DNA of 64,000 nt from positions 436,501-500,500 of the forward strand of contig NC_089456.1 in the NCBI RefSeq assembly GCF_026210795.1. The letters are read 5' to 3'. Positions 47,467 to 60,818 of the stretch are shown one piece after another. The DNA comes from Rhizophagus irregularis. Lineage: Eukaryota; Glomeromycota; Glomeromycetes; Glomerales; Glomeraceae. The notes beneath the pieces are model-generated. The model worked only from the letters and a program-made list of their open reading frames with translations, was not told the origin of the DNA and did no database searches. The position numbers and the translations under genes were made by a program. The first letter of the stretch is position 1. Every line of letters starts with the position of its first letter.

Positions 47467-49879
47467 AAAAGTTCTCTTTACCGCGGAATCACTTATTTGA
47501 TATGCCGCATTACAAAAGGGATGTCGGGAAGGAGCTCTGTATATCTCTCCCGACAACAATAATGTTATCTGTTGGTTTATGATCGGAAAGGGTAATACAA
47601 TATTTGAATTCAAGTTTAAAGGCACATGAGGGATTACCAAGATTGATTTATTTGAAATAAATTTCCAAAGAAAATATCATACAAACTTTTAATTAAAGTG
47701 TATCACTTTTGATAAAACATTTATCATTCTGATTCATAAATCTATGTTTGTAAATAATAATAATGTGATTAATGTCATTTTTGGTAAAATGTTCAATTTC
47801 ATTTATCATTCTGATTCAAAATCATATTATTCAATCTATTTTTATTATTTATAATAACTTCTTATAGCACCAATTAATGTTACACTTTTAGTAAAATGAT
47901 TGTTATTATAATTCATTCAAATTCAAATGTTACTTAGTCTTTATCTATATTCTACCACTTTAATAATACAAACTAACCAATCAAATAGTATAATAGTAAT
48001 ACATTATTAATAGTAATTTCATAAAGATTCATAATTACAGTTATACCTTTATATAATCATAAATCAATTTGGTGATTTTGTATTGTATTTTATATTTTAT
48101 AATAAGAAACATCTGCTAATTAAATAAGATAACTAATATAAAAAAATATTATATTACCATAAAGTTCTAAAAATAAGTATCCTTCAAATATAAGCATTAA
48201 CATATTTTTTATATTACCCAAAAGTAAGTATCTTTGACCAACACTATAATAATTTTGGCCAGTACTACAATATACTAAATATATAAATTTACCCAAATAT
48301 AAGTACCTTTATAACAAAAAAAAGTTACTTATATTCAAATAATATCTTTTATTTATCTCTCTTTTATTATAGTTATTCAAATAACTCAAATATATTTAAG
48401 TATTTGAATAAGCATGATAATTATTTGACTATTTGTTTAGCTAAATATAATATAATTAAAATTCAAATTAAAACAATTCAGGCCAAATTTATATAAATTA
48501 TTACTATAAAAGGAAATTCAAATATTAATATTTGAATATACTTTATAAATTTAAATGAATACTCAAGTATATTCAAATATATTTAATTTCAAATACTAAC
48601 TTATCATTATTTTATTAAAAATCTTTATTATTTCTTTTATTTATTTAACAAATTTTACTTTTATAACTAAAATGTGAAAGTTTCCTTAATATACTTTTAC
48701 TGTTTATATTTATTTATTTTTTATTTAAATATTAATCAAATCTCAAGTAAACTATAAATATATTACTTTTAATTAAATATAACTTTTAATAATAATATTT
48801 TATTAAAGATAATTATTGTTTTATTATTTTAAAAAACATTCTTGATATCTATTTTATGGTTTTATATATCTATTATGATCTGCTTCAGTAATTCTAAAAT
48901 AGGTAAAACTTACATAACTATGACAAGCATATTATATATTATTTACTTTATACATATCAGCGGATTTGTTTCATCACATGTTATTTGCTATAACAAATTT
49001 ATTATAGAAATGGAAAAACCCAATTCTCTAATTAATTTACTATGTTCAGCGATAAGCATAAACAAATACGCCGATATAGATCTTTTATAACCTATTTTGT
49101 ACAAATATAATAATAAAAAATTAACATAAATTAGTATAATAATTTATTTCACCAACTTAATTATAAAAATATTGGGATATTTTAAAAAATTAAAAACAAC
49201 TTTACTAATACAGCAATAAAAATTAAAGAAAAATATTACATTTGTCTAAAGTTAGTTTTTAAGTATTTTTCTTCAATTTATTTATTTATATTAAATATTG
49301 TTTTTTAATTGCAAATTAAAGCTACCTATTTTGTAATAATAATGGTATTTTAACTAGTAATAATAAAAGTACAATATTATTAATAAGTATCAGGATAATA
49401 ATTGTTTAATAAAAATAATATTTAAACTTATTTTCTTTTATATTTAGTTTACATCCAATTTAATAAATAGATAAAAATAATAAAAATAAAAAAAAATTAT
49501 CAATTTTAAATAAAGTAAAGTTTTTAACTTTTTTAATATAAAAATGTTATCTATTATATATATAAAATAAAATATTAGATAATTCTAAAAAGATATATAG
49601 TATATAAAATATATAAAATGCAATCTTACAATAAAGATTTATTTATATGATTTTTTTTTATATAAATAAACTAAAATTACAAAAAATATATTATTATTAT
49701 TATCACTATTAGAGTACCAAATGTTTTTAATAGAATAAACCCAATTTAATTATAATAAAAAGAACAATGTAAATCCAAATTCATGAATTTTTTTTTAGTA
49801 AATTTTAAATTTATTTATTTTTATCATATAAAGTTTATTTAAACTAATCTATAAATTTATATTTATATTAAAGAAAATT

Positions 49880-50430
49880 TTTTAAGAATTCATATTTCAT
49901 CTCCTATTATTCTTTTTTTATCTCTACATTATTTTTTTCATTTTTATTTCATCCTATCTTTTTTTCATTGCAATTTTATTTTATATTACTTTATCTTTTT
50001 TATCATTATTTCAATTTATACATTCCTTTAATTATCATTTTAATCATTATTATATATACTATTCTTTTATTACTATTTTATCTAAATCATCTTCTATTGT
50101 TTTTTTCCCATTAACATTTCATTTTATATTACTTTATTATTATTTTGTCTTATATTATTTCTTTCATTATTATTTCATTTTATATTATTTTTTTTATTAA
50201 TATAGGATTTTTTCTATCACCATTTCATCCCATTATTTTTTTTACTATAATTTCATTTTATATTGCTTTTTCATTATCATTTCATTTTATACTGTTCTTT
50301 TCATTACTATTTTGTCTTCTATTATTTTTTTTTATTACTATTTTATGCTATATTGTTTTTTATTACTCTTTTTATTCTTTATTATTATTCTCTTTTATTC
50401 CTTATCACTATTTGATTGGGTCTTCTTAAA
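49880..50430. repeat. Pyrimidine-rich degenerate tandem repeat
   Basis: The plus strand is strongly T plus C rich here, with a recurring TTTCATTTTATATT-CTTTT-CATTA word at a spacing of roughly 25-35 bp. Translations of this stretch (such as 50145-50429) are Phe/Ile/Ser-rich by composition only and are not called as genes. Confidence 0.55.
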
Positions 50431-52135
50431 AATTAAAAATGTATGCAATTTTTTAACTATATAAAATTACATAAAATTATAGTTATATTAATATTATTGG
50501 TTAATTATAATTATATAATATTAGTACTAATTACCAGTAGTAATAAATAGCAAAATTTTTCTTTTTATATTAAAATTTTAATAATTTTAAATAAATATTT
50601 CTAATCTCATAAATCTACTAAATTCAATTAGATTAATAATAAGTAGAAAAGTTGATTTTACTCTAAAATTAAAGTAATTTATTCTTATAGTCTTATTATT
50701 GATATAAAGTATAGTTAATTGGAATATTCAGTTTATATATTTTTTAACTAAAAAATAGGAACTATTATAAGTTCAAAGCAAAAAACTAAAATTTGTGATT
50801 TTATTAGATGATGATTATATAATCAATTTTTTTTATAATATATAGTAGATATATATATATATTGTTTTTTACTTCACTCTGAATAATTATATTATCAATT
50901 TTAATAATACTTTTATTTCTAATATTCTTCTATTCTTTTACTACTTTATTATAAATAATAGCATAATTTGAATTACTATTTCCTATTCTTAATATAATAC
51001 TATATATATAAGCATTAGTAAAATTTTGATATTTATTGTTTAGTAAATTAAAAGTTAATTTTTTATTAAATTTAAAACTATAAAAATAGATTTGACAGTA
51101 CATTTTTTAAAAAAATTTGAGCTAAATTAATAACAATATTTTTTATAAAATTATTATAAAAAATTTTTATAAATATATTAAATTTTAATAATTTATAAAT
51201 TTTCTTACAAACTAATATTAAAATGATAAATATAATATTTAAACTAAATATAATATAATTGATTTATTTGTATTTTTTTAATAAAAAAATTATTAGTATT
51301 ATGTAATTTTTTAACTATTTTACAATATACCATATACTATATATTAAAATTTTTCTTTACCTCTAGTCCAAATTAAATTTCTTACTATACTATTTTTTAA
51401 AATGTATTGAAATTTAATAGAAAAATCAAGTCAATTAATAAGTATGTTTTTAAAGAGAAAGGTATATTACTTATGGAAATACAAAAAATTTCCAGTTCAA
51501 TTAAAAATTACCTAAAATTTTGTTTTAAGAAAAAGTTTTCAGCTTTATAAATAAATTTAATTGTAATAGAAGCCATTATTTAATGGTTAACAAAACAAAA
51601 ATAATGTTAGTATTTGAAATTACTTTTTTTTAAATGATTATTCCATTATTCAATTTAGTATAACAAGTAATAATCTAATTGGGATAGTAATACATTATGA
51701 TTAAATTAAAAAGCAGTATTCTTACTGCCATTACTTTTGCCAGAAACTATAAGTGTAATTATCATAATATGATAAGACTGCATGCATTTATAATAAATTA
51801 ATAAAAAAATAAAGATATAACCATATAAAATTTTATTTATTTCAATTTTTTTAATAAAGTATAAAGTAACATAGTTTTATTTAAAAAAATATTATAAGAT
51901 ATATAATCCAACAAAATTTAATAGCTGAAAAACAAGCTATTTTTAAAATATATATTTACTGCAAAAATAATTTATTTGATATATATATATATATATGATA
52001 TTTTTATATAGATGTAATATGAATAGTATATTAAGAATAAATGAAATTTATGGATAATTGGATATGTTTAGCATTTGATATTTTATTTATATTAATAGAA
52101 TAACAATAATTGTTAAAGAATACTGAAAAGTTCTT

Positions 52136-52625
52136 ATGAGAGATTATTTATTACAAATTTTTTTATTCCTTTCTCTTCAACATCAAAATTTGAACAAATA
52201 CTTTTTGGTTATAAAACTTTGGATTGAAAAAAATCATTTCAATCTAAATGGAAAAAAGTTTATGATTTGTAAACATCTGGTATATCTAAAAGGCCTAGTG
52301 AATCCTTCTTTTTTGATACAATTAAATGCAATAATTAATATCTTAATTTTTGATAAAACTCTAATTTATGAATCATATAATCAAATAATTTGTAGTATGG
52401 ACAATTGGACATATTTGAAAATCTTATAATACAACAAGTAGATTTACTTGAACAAAAAAAATCAAGAAATTCAGGGAACTAAACGAAATTTTAACCAAAT
52501 TAAGAAGACTATGGTTAATGAAGTAAATCAATATACTATAGGTGCCATAAACAATGCCCATACACCTGGAAGAATCACAATCACAACACATGCTTTTGAA
52601 GTAAAAGTAAATATCATAAAGTAAG
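52136..52625 (+). pseudogene. Possible relic of an unrecognised coding sequence
   Basis: A 97-codon open frame (52136-52429, from ATG) with more varied residues than its AT-rich surroundings is followed, after frame breaks, by a second readable stretch (about 52491-52620: NEVNQYTIGAINNAHTPGRI) ending at a GTAAGTAG donor-like site. Together they suggest a decayed gene or transposon fragment. I do not recognise the family. Confidence 0.3.
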
Positions 52626-52930
52626 TAGTATCTTCTATTCAGTATTTTTTTTTTTAAAAAAAAAATGATTTTTTTAATTAGGACTTAGGAATGATAATTA
52701 ATATATGTAGAAGAAAGAATGTACAAAATTGCAAATAAGACATTGCATACTTTCATTTAATTTGCAATACTTTATTATCAGTTATTATATCAATGGGTTA
52801 TAAAAGTTCAATACAAAAATACAAAAAAGTTTTTAAATAAGAATTTATTAAGTTGTAAAATTCAATAAAAAAAATAAAAAAAAAAAATTTTTTTACTTAA
52901 AAACTATATTTACGCGTGAAAGTGTCGCGG

Positions 52931-52939
52931 TATATATAA
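52931..52939 (+). promoter_or_regulatory. TATA-like element upstream of RRP12
   Basis: TATATATAA follows a GTGTCGCGG word, about 120 bp before the RRP12 ATG. This is one of the few higher-GC patches in the upstream block, and a CCACGTGATTTGATG word follows at about 52967. Plausible core promoter, unproven. Confidence 0.35.
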
Positions 52940-53058
52940 ATGCATTTCGGCCAATCTCAGTAATTCCACGTGATTTGATGATAATCTCAATTGTATAAAA
53001 AAAAAAAAATTTTTTTTTTCCAGATCAAGAAAAAAAAATTGATCTATTAAAAAAAAAA

Positions 53059-54615
53059 ATGGAAGAAACATTTGAAAGAATTCGGGGTCAAATTAATTCC
53101 AAACTTGATAATCAAAAACAAATATCAATAACATTATTAGCAATAGAAGAAACGATAAAAGAACAAGATAGTCCGTTAAATGCCACGTCATATTTTGGCG
53201 CTTTACTTATAACATTAGAACAACAACTTGTTAAAAAACAACAATTGTTACAACAACAGCCACCACCAACAACAACAACAACTAAAACAACAACAACTAC
53301 TACTACTACAACTTTAGTAGAAGAAAATAATAATATAATTGGATCAATATTATATTTATTAAATATTGTATTAAAAGAATTACCAGCGAATATATTAAAA
53401 AATAAATATTTTACTATATTAACAATATTTTCTACATCATTTGAAAATATAGAAAATAATAATGATTCATTGATTTTAAGAAGTATAGTAGGATGTTTAG
53501 AAACTTTATTATCCGTACAAGATGATATAAATGTTTGGCAACAATTTCAAACCAAAAAAATTTTTCAAAATTTATTAATATTATCTATTGATAATAGACC
53601 TAAACCAAGAAAAAAAGTTCATGATAGTATAAAAAAAATTTTATTTTCAATCTCTAAAAATAATGATGAAAAATCATTAGGAAAATTTAAACATCCTGCT
53701 ATTGATATGACAGTAGAATTTTGTATGAAAATACTTAAAGATTATATTAAAACTGATCAAACATCAGTTTTACATATTTTAAGTTTATTAAAAGGAATTA
53801 TTGGTATATGGACAACAGAAAATCTTTATTCATTATGTGAAATATTAATCAATATACCAAAATATAATCAAAAATATTTAACTGTATCATCATTTCAATT
53901 ATTTGAAATATTATTTCAAAATAATTCAAAAGGTTTTATCCTTGAAGAAGGAAACGAGGGAGGAAATGGGGGAGGAAACGTACAACTGCAACAATTGCAA
54001 TTGCGACAACAAGTACAACAACGACAACAACATCGATTTAAAGAATTGTTGATTTCATTGACGGATTTAATGCCAAATATAAAAGATGTACAACTTTTAC
54101 CACAATGGTTAATGATTATAGCAAGAGGGTTTCCTATATATGTAGAATGTAATAAAAATGAGAGTGAAATGATGTTACAAGAATTTTTCATCAAAATTTT
54201 TGGAATTTTAGAAAGTGATAATTCTGATATTATAGTATCAGCTACTGTATGTCTTTGTGAACTTGTTTCTTCAGGAATTACAGATAATATGATTCAAAAA
54301 GAATTAAATTATATTAAATCAAATCATCAAGTTCAACGAGAAAGTTGTTTAAATATTATAATTTCAACTTTAGAAAATAGTTTTACTTTTAAATATCAAA
54401 ATGCATGGCCAGGAATTTTTGAAATTATTAAAGAATTATTTGAAAGATTTCATAAATCTTCATATCCATTATTAAATAATTTATTAAAAATTGTAACAGA
54501 TATTAGAATGGATAAAACTTTTGAATTTAAAGAAGAAGCGGATATGGTTATAGGATCAGCTATAGAAAATATGGGACCAAAATATCTTTTAAATATAATT
54601 CCATTAAATTTAGAA

Positions 54616-54646
<31 letters not shown>

Positions 54647-57219
54647 TTGGTAGAGCTTGGTTATTACCTTTACTTAAAGATCATATTATAAATTCGGAAT
54701 TAGGATATTTCTTAAAAGAATTTATACCTTTAAGTAAAAGATTACAACAAAAATCTTTAGAATTTCAAAAACAAAATCGTTTAATTGAATCAAAAATTTA
54801 TGATACTTTATATCAACAAATTTGGTCTTTATTACCAGGATTTTGTAATTTACCTATAGATTTACAAAAAACTTTTAATAAATCTACAGGGGAATTATTA
54901 AGTAATACTATGTATCAACAACCTGATTTAAGACCTATAATATCATTATCATTACAAAAATTGGTTGAAAAAAATAAGGAATTATTAAATTCTGAAAAGG
55001 ATGATCAAGAATTAAAAAAATTATTAAATATTGATAAGAATGATGCGAAAAATAATTTGGATTTAATATCAAAACATTCAAATAATTATTTAGCAGTATT
55101 TTTTAATGTATTATCTGAAACTTTACCTTCTTTTAAAAATTATCTTTTAGAAGTTATAAAAGTTTTTTTATCTATAACTTCATTAAAAGATATTAATAAC
55201 GTTTACGTTAAAGTTATTAATAATCTTAAACAATCTTTATCAAATTCACAACAACAACAACAACAACAACATCATCAACAAAAAAATGGTAAAAATGTTG
55301 AAGCACCACCTCCAATGTCACATACAATGTTGGATTTAACAATTGTTATGACACCTTACCTTAATATAACATCAATTAATCAATTATATGAAATTATAAC
55401 AAATTTAATTTTTAAAGATGATCCTATATTACAAAAAAAATCTTATAAAATATTAAAATCATTATCTGAAACTGATGATGGTAAAAATGTTATAATAAAA
55501 AATATTGAAGATTTACAAATCAAATTAAGAGATTCTACTATTAATACTACATCATCATCAAAAAAAGATAGATTATTAACTTTAAGTAATATAATAAAAT
55601 TATTACCAGATACTGATCTTCATATGATACCTGATATATTATCAGAAGTAATATTAAGTACGAAAGAAGTTAATGAAAAATCTAGATTAGCAGCTTATGA
55701 TTTATTAATTATAATGGGTAATAAAATGAAAAATGGTGGAAACATTATTATGAGTAAAATATTAGAATCAAAAGAATCTGATAATACTTCATCATCATCA
55801 TCATCAAGTATTAATGCTAATATAGATGAATTCGTATTTAATATGGTAATAGCAGGATTGGCTGCAACTACTCCTCATATGATAAGTGCTACTATAACTA
55901 CTTTATCAAGATTATTATTCGAATTTAAAAATGATCTTAATAAGGATTATATACATAAATTAATTGATACCATGAATAATTTTGTTAATTGTACGAATAG
56001 AGAAATTGTTAAATCAGCTTTAGGTTTCGTTAAAGTTACAACTATTTCTTTAGATTTAGATATAATCAAACCTCATTTAAATCAAATTATTACTGGTTTA
56101 TTAACTTGGTCAAATGAACATAAGAGTCATTTTAAAGTTAAAGTTAGACATATATTTGAAAGATTAATTAGAAGATTTGATTATGATACTATAGAAAAAT
56201 TTGTACCTGAAAATGATAAAAAATTATTGGTTAATATTAAGAAAAGAAAAGAACGTGCAAAAAGGAAAAAGATTGCTGATGAATCAAAAATGAATATAGA
56301 TAATGATAATGATGATTTTGATCAAAATCGTAAAAATAATGATGATGATGATGATGACGATGATGATCGTATTGGAAAGTTTAAAGGAAAAAGATCAATG
56401 TTTAATAATGCATATGAAGATGCATTATATGGTAGTGAGAGTGATTTAGAAGATACTGATGATGATGATGATGACGATGATGTTGATGATGGTAATACCA
56501 ATAAAAATGGTAAAATAACAAAGAAAAATAAGGAAATTTTAAAGAAAGGAAAAAAGAAAGATGGTAAAAGTGTTGCTTCTTGGATTAAGGAAGGTGATGA
56601 TGATGATGATTATACTCCAGTTGATTTCTTGGATAAAGGAATAATATCAAAAGTAATTGGAGTAAATCCTTCAAAAACTCGAAAACAAAGAAAAGATTTT
56701 TCAAAAGCATTTAAAGAAACTCGTGATGGTAAAATGGTTATAAATGAATCTGATGATTCCGATGATTCTGATGATTCTGATAATGCTTCCGATATTGTGA
56801 TGCAAGAAGCCGATGATAATTATACTGAATCACAAAAATCAAATGATGGATTTACTCGTGGACGAGGAAATAAAATTAAATTTAAAAAAGGAAATAAGAA
56901 AAATAATGATGATGATGAATGTGATAATATGGATATAGATGATATTGAACCTATTGATGCTATCGCTTCAAGAAATCAAAAGAAACGTAAAAATAAAGTA
57001 AAAAATAATAATAACAAAGTTCTTCCTATTGGTAAAGAATATAAAGCCAAGAATGCTGGTGGTGATATTAAAAAGAAAGGTAAACCTGATCCTTATGCTT
57101 ACGTATCTTTATCTTCCGTATATAAAGGTAAAAGGCATAATCAACAAAAGGGTCCAAAAGTTTCTATTACCTCAAAAAGTAAAATACAAAAACGTCAAGG
57201 TATAAAGAAAAGGAAATAG
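53059..57219 (+). CDS. RRP12: RRP12-like ribosome biogenesis HEAT-repeat protein
   Basis: HEAT-repeat factor needed for 40S and 60S pre-ribosome maturation and nuclear export in yeast. Single uninterrupted exon of 1386 residues (yeast Rrp12 is about 1230). The N-terminal and central helical repeats, including the NUC173-type region (roughly residues 340-570), fill most of the protein. The C-terminal ~300 residues alternate basic and acidic low-complexity: Asp runs near 1093-1105 and 1133-1145, an SDDSDDSDD run near 1230, and a basic end (KPDPYAYVSLSSVYKGKR, KIQKRQGIKKRK) characteristic of the family. Low-complexity insertions set it apart: Thr-rich (about 70-86), Asn (519-528) and Gln/His (about 731-742). 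ATG at 53059 follows an A-rich leader. It is the only long intronless gene in a window otherwise full of introns. Confidence 0.93.
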
Positions 57220-57756
57220 ATGGTGTAGATGATGTAGTAGATTTTTTTTAGTTGATTTTTTTAGTTGATGGATTTTTTCTTAGTTATGATTTCTTTTTTA
57301 GCTATGACTTTTTCTTTTCTTTTTTTTTGTATTTATAAAAAAAGATATATTTGTATTTGCTAAAATTTATTATCCAAATAAAAAAAAATTTATATTAATT
57401 ATATCAATTATAAAAAAATTATTAAATTGAATTTTTTCCAAGCAAACGCCAAATTTACCGCCAAATTTAAATTTTAAGATTAACGCTAAATTTTTTTTTT
57501 ATTAATTTTATTAAAAAAAAAACATTAAATTTTACTTTTAATAATCTTATTATTTCAAATAAAAAAAAAAAGTTCATATTTTAAATAAACGGAGATGATA
57601 AAGAAAAATCTAATATTAATTAATCACATCATAAGGATTTATTAAAAAAAATATTCTAATACTTAATTAATATTAATCTCATCATCAATCTTATCAATAA
57701 TCTCATCAACAATCTCATAAACAATCTCATGAACAATCTCTCTCATAAACAAGGGT
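57220..57756. other. Convergent spacer between RRP12 and carrier gene
   Basis: 3' flanks of both genes. T-rich tract after the RRP12 stop and AATAAAA words. A short repeat of ATCTCATCAACAATCTCAT occurs at about 57671-57745. No gene. Confidence 0.55.
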
Positions 57757-59340
57757 TTATTGTACCTTTTTTTTACCGGCTAACAATTTTCCAAATAATA
57801 TAAAAAGCATTATGGTATATTTAGTAGTATATTCCTTAACATATAATAATAAAGCTTGAGATAATACAGCTTTTGTAATCTGTGCTTGCATTCCCTAAAT
57901 AAATTAACATAATGCAAGTAATAAATTTATTAAAAAGTTAGAATAAAAAAAAAATCATAAACCAAGTAAATCATAATACATTATTATTATTTACCTTATA
58001 CAATCCAAGAATACCATCGGTTTTATAAACTTTTTGTAAAACATCGATAGCCCCAGAATATCTTTCATATTTAAAAGATTTTTTCTTATTTATATAATTA
58101 TCCTCATCATCCTCATCATCTTTTGGTGGTTTCCATTGTAATCTAACTTTAGCCATAATATAAGGATAAGTAACAATAGTAGCAATGGTTTTACTTAAAG
58201 CTCCTAACCAAAAAATTATACCAGGACTAAGTTCTTCACCATTATTATTATTTGATAATCTTTCTGAAACTAAATGTTTAAATCTTTCAAAAGCTCCATA
58301 AGTAATAGCAGGATTAACACATAATATTAAACTTGGTTTTAATCCTTTCCATAATCCTGTAATACCATCATCTGAAATGATTTCTTCTGCTGTACCAATT
58401 AAATCTTTTCTATATTTAACATGAGTTGTTTGTTGTCTTGTTGTTACCACTGATACAGGAATTGTAAATATTTGAGCTAATGCACCTGCAAATGCACCTA
58501 ATAATAATTCTGAAATTGTTGACATTGATCCTTGTTTAATAATTTTTGAACGTAAAAATGAATACCAATAAAAATAAGCAAAATTTGTTGATGCTACTCC
58601 AATTAATCCAGCTGGTAATCCTGCATATAATCCTGTTATTCCTTCCATTTTAATGATTTTAATTATTGCATCAAAAGTTGATTCATAATATTCATTTTCT
58701 TTCATCATTGTTTTTGATTGTTTTGATTGTACTTGAAGTCGAGTTTTTATACTAAAAAATTAAAAATTAAAAAAAAATTAAAATTCTGATTAAAAAAAAT
58801 AAATTAAATTTAAAATCCGGGCAAAAAAAAAAAAATTTAAATAAATTAATTAAAATCTGGACAAAAAATTTAAAAATCCCAGTTAAAATAAATTAACTAA
58901 AATCCGGGCAAAAAAAATCAAAAAATCCCAATTAAAAAATTAAAAATCCGGACAAATCCAGTTAAAAAAAAAATTTAAAAATCCGGTTAAAAAAAAAAAT
59001 TAAAAATCCCAGTTAAATAAGTTAAATAAATTAAGGTTAAATAAATTAAAAAATCCGGATAAAAAAAAAATCAAAAATCCGGTTAAAAAAAAAATAAAAT
59101 CCCAATTAAAAAATAATAATAAAAAAAATCCCGGTTTAAAAAAAAAGAAAAATCAAAAATCTCGGTCAAAAAAATAAATTACGGTTAAAAGAAAAAAGGT
59201 TTTAATCTTTTTGTTTTTACTCACATATCCAAAGGATAAACGATTGTTAAAGCAAAAAGTGCACCCAAGGAACCTGCTACCGCATTTTCAAAAGGTGAAA
59301 GTGGTGGTAATTTTGTTGCTTCTTTTGAGGCTGCTGCCAT
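57757..59340 (-). CDS. Mitochondrial carrier family, peroxisomal adenine nucleotide carrier-like (ANT1/PMP34)
   Basis: Six-TM solute carrier. Three exons: 59225-59340, 57995-58751 and 57757-57894, giving 336 residues. The three family signatures are present: YPLDIIKTRLQVQ in repeat 1, PVSVVTTRQQT in repeat 2 and YPYIMAKVRLQWK in repeat 3, with G-GLY-GL type motifs after each (GITGLYAGLPAGLIG, GITGLWKGLKPSL, GILGLYKGMQAQ). The NFAYFYWYSFLR segment and the end QITKAVLSQALLLYVKEY resemble PMP34 and yeast Ant1, which bring ATP into peroxisomes in exchange for AMP/ADP for fatty-acid activation. An Asp/Glu-rich loop (KDDEDDEDN) sits in repeat 3. Intron 1 (58752-59224) is unusually long and repetitive. 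Substrate and peroxisomal location are inferred from family resemblance. Confidence 0.85.
58752..59224 (-). repeat. Repetitive intron 1 of the carrier gene
   Basis: This 473-nt intron consists largely of degenerate tandem units of about 25-35 bp, on the plus strand reading AAAATCCGG or AAATCCCAG followed by TTAAAAAAAAATTA. Other introns in the window are mostly 60-200 nt and non-repetitive. Confidence 0.75.
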
Positions 59341-60818
59341 ATTTTTAATTTTTTCTTTTTTTTTTTTTTTCTTAAAAAAAAATGATTTTTGGATTTTGTG
59401 GATTTTGTGGTTTGTGAAGGAGAAAGAGAAAAAAAAATTTATTTATGTACAAATAATTACTATTTATATTTACTAAAAATTACGTTACGAATTTTAATCT
59501 TAAATCTCTTAAATCTGTTTTTTTTGATTATCTTATACATTTAAAATATTAATAAATCAATAAATCAAGATATATCATTATAAATTTACGGCTGAGGAGG
59601 AATGGAGGATGCCCGGATCTGCGGTTGATTTTAATTTATCAAATTTTTTTTTTGCATCAAAAAAAATCGATGATGCATGCACAAAAAAAAAATCGATGAT
59701 GCAGAGAAAAACTAAAAAACTCGTGAAATGTGTAAAATGTTACTAAAAGGATCACTATAATCATTACATCATTATATGAAGCATTTAAAAGTATTTAGGG
59801 AGGTTAAAATTTAACATTCAAATAATTGGTTCGTAGACCAAAACATTAATTGATCTAATAAGATTTCATTTAAAAATTATTTCGTTTCAAAATACTTTTA
59901 TAAATAGAAAAATAGTATAGAAAGGTATTTACGAAGAAAATTCGAAATTCGAACTTCGAAGAGTTGCCGATAATTAATTCCGGTAATTAATAATAAAAGA
60001 AGAAATAAAGACGAAACATAAAAAAAGATTAGCATATTTGGGTACTATACATGATTTGATATAATCATCCGTCAATATATTAAATACATTAATTGTTACA
60101 TCCGGAACTTTCGTACATGTTTTTTTTTTAATCGCTACTCATCAATTTCACCAAAATTGATTAATAAAATTTATTAAATTGAAAATTTTGACATAGACAT
60201 GTATGATACATATGATGCAAATATTACGATTAATTACCTCAATGCTAAAATCAAAAGTCTTTATAGTTTCCATTTTAAAACTTTGGCCATTACATAAGGC
60301 ATATACATATACATGGTGCATTCATATGTACAGTATATGTGTATATTCTTTTTTTCAATTTACATTTTTTTTTATTTTTGTTTTTCGTTTTTTCATTATT
60401 ATACATTACCATTTATAGTACAATGTACATAATGGTATTAAAATTGGTAGTACAATTATTTGGGAAGAAAGTTTTTTTTTTAAAAAAAAAAAATATTCTT
60501 CCTGAAAAAAAAAATTTCATGATTGACGAACATATTATTAAATCGCGACTTTTTTAAATTAATCGAATAAAAACATCGACCTAATTTGTTACAATCGAAG
60601 ATAAAAAAAAAAGAAAACGAAAAGTCCTTTCTCTTATATTAATATTACATTTACTGCATTTACTGACAATCCTTTGTTATTTTTTTTAATATTTTCCCAA
60701 AAATCTTTAAATAATTAATTGTCCGACCCAAAAAAAAAAAAATTTGGGTTATAATAAATACGAAATGAATTTTTGATATATAATCACGTTTTAGTTAATG
60801 TATACTTGATGTAAGAAA
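59341..60818. other. Spacer between carrier and F-box genes
   Basis: Upstream flank of the carrier and 3' flank of the F-box gene. Contains an ATCGATGATGCA word repeated at about 59667 and 59692, and long A/T runs. Short open frames at 60203-60557 are composition-driven. No gene supported. Confidence 0.5.

Larger units (their letters stand above)
45400..53058. other. Very AT-rich gene-free block
   Basis: 7.7 kb with no supported gene. 45400-47400: A/T-rich upstream flank of the RhoGAP gene with long homopolymers. About 47415-47660: a patch of more even composition containing a short tandem repeat and a 72-codon open frame on the minus strand (GEIYRAPSRHPFCNAAYQ), possibly a gene fragment. 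About 47700-52100: almost only A and T with short simple-sequence words; pyrimidine-rich stretch at 49880-50430. About 52136-52620: a relic frame (separate entry). The last ~150 bp are the RRP12 promoter. Confidence 0.6.
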
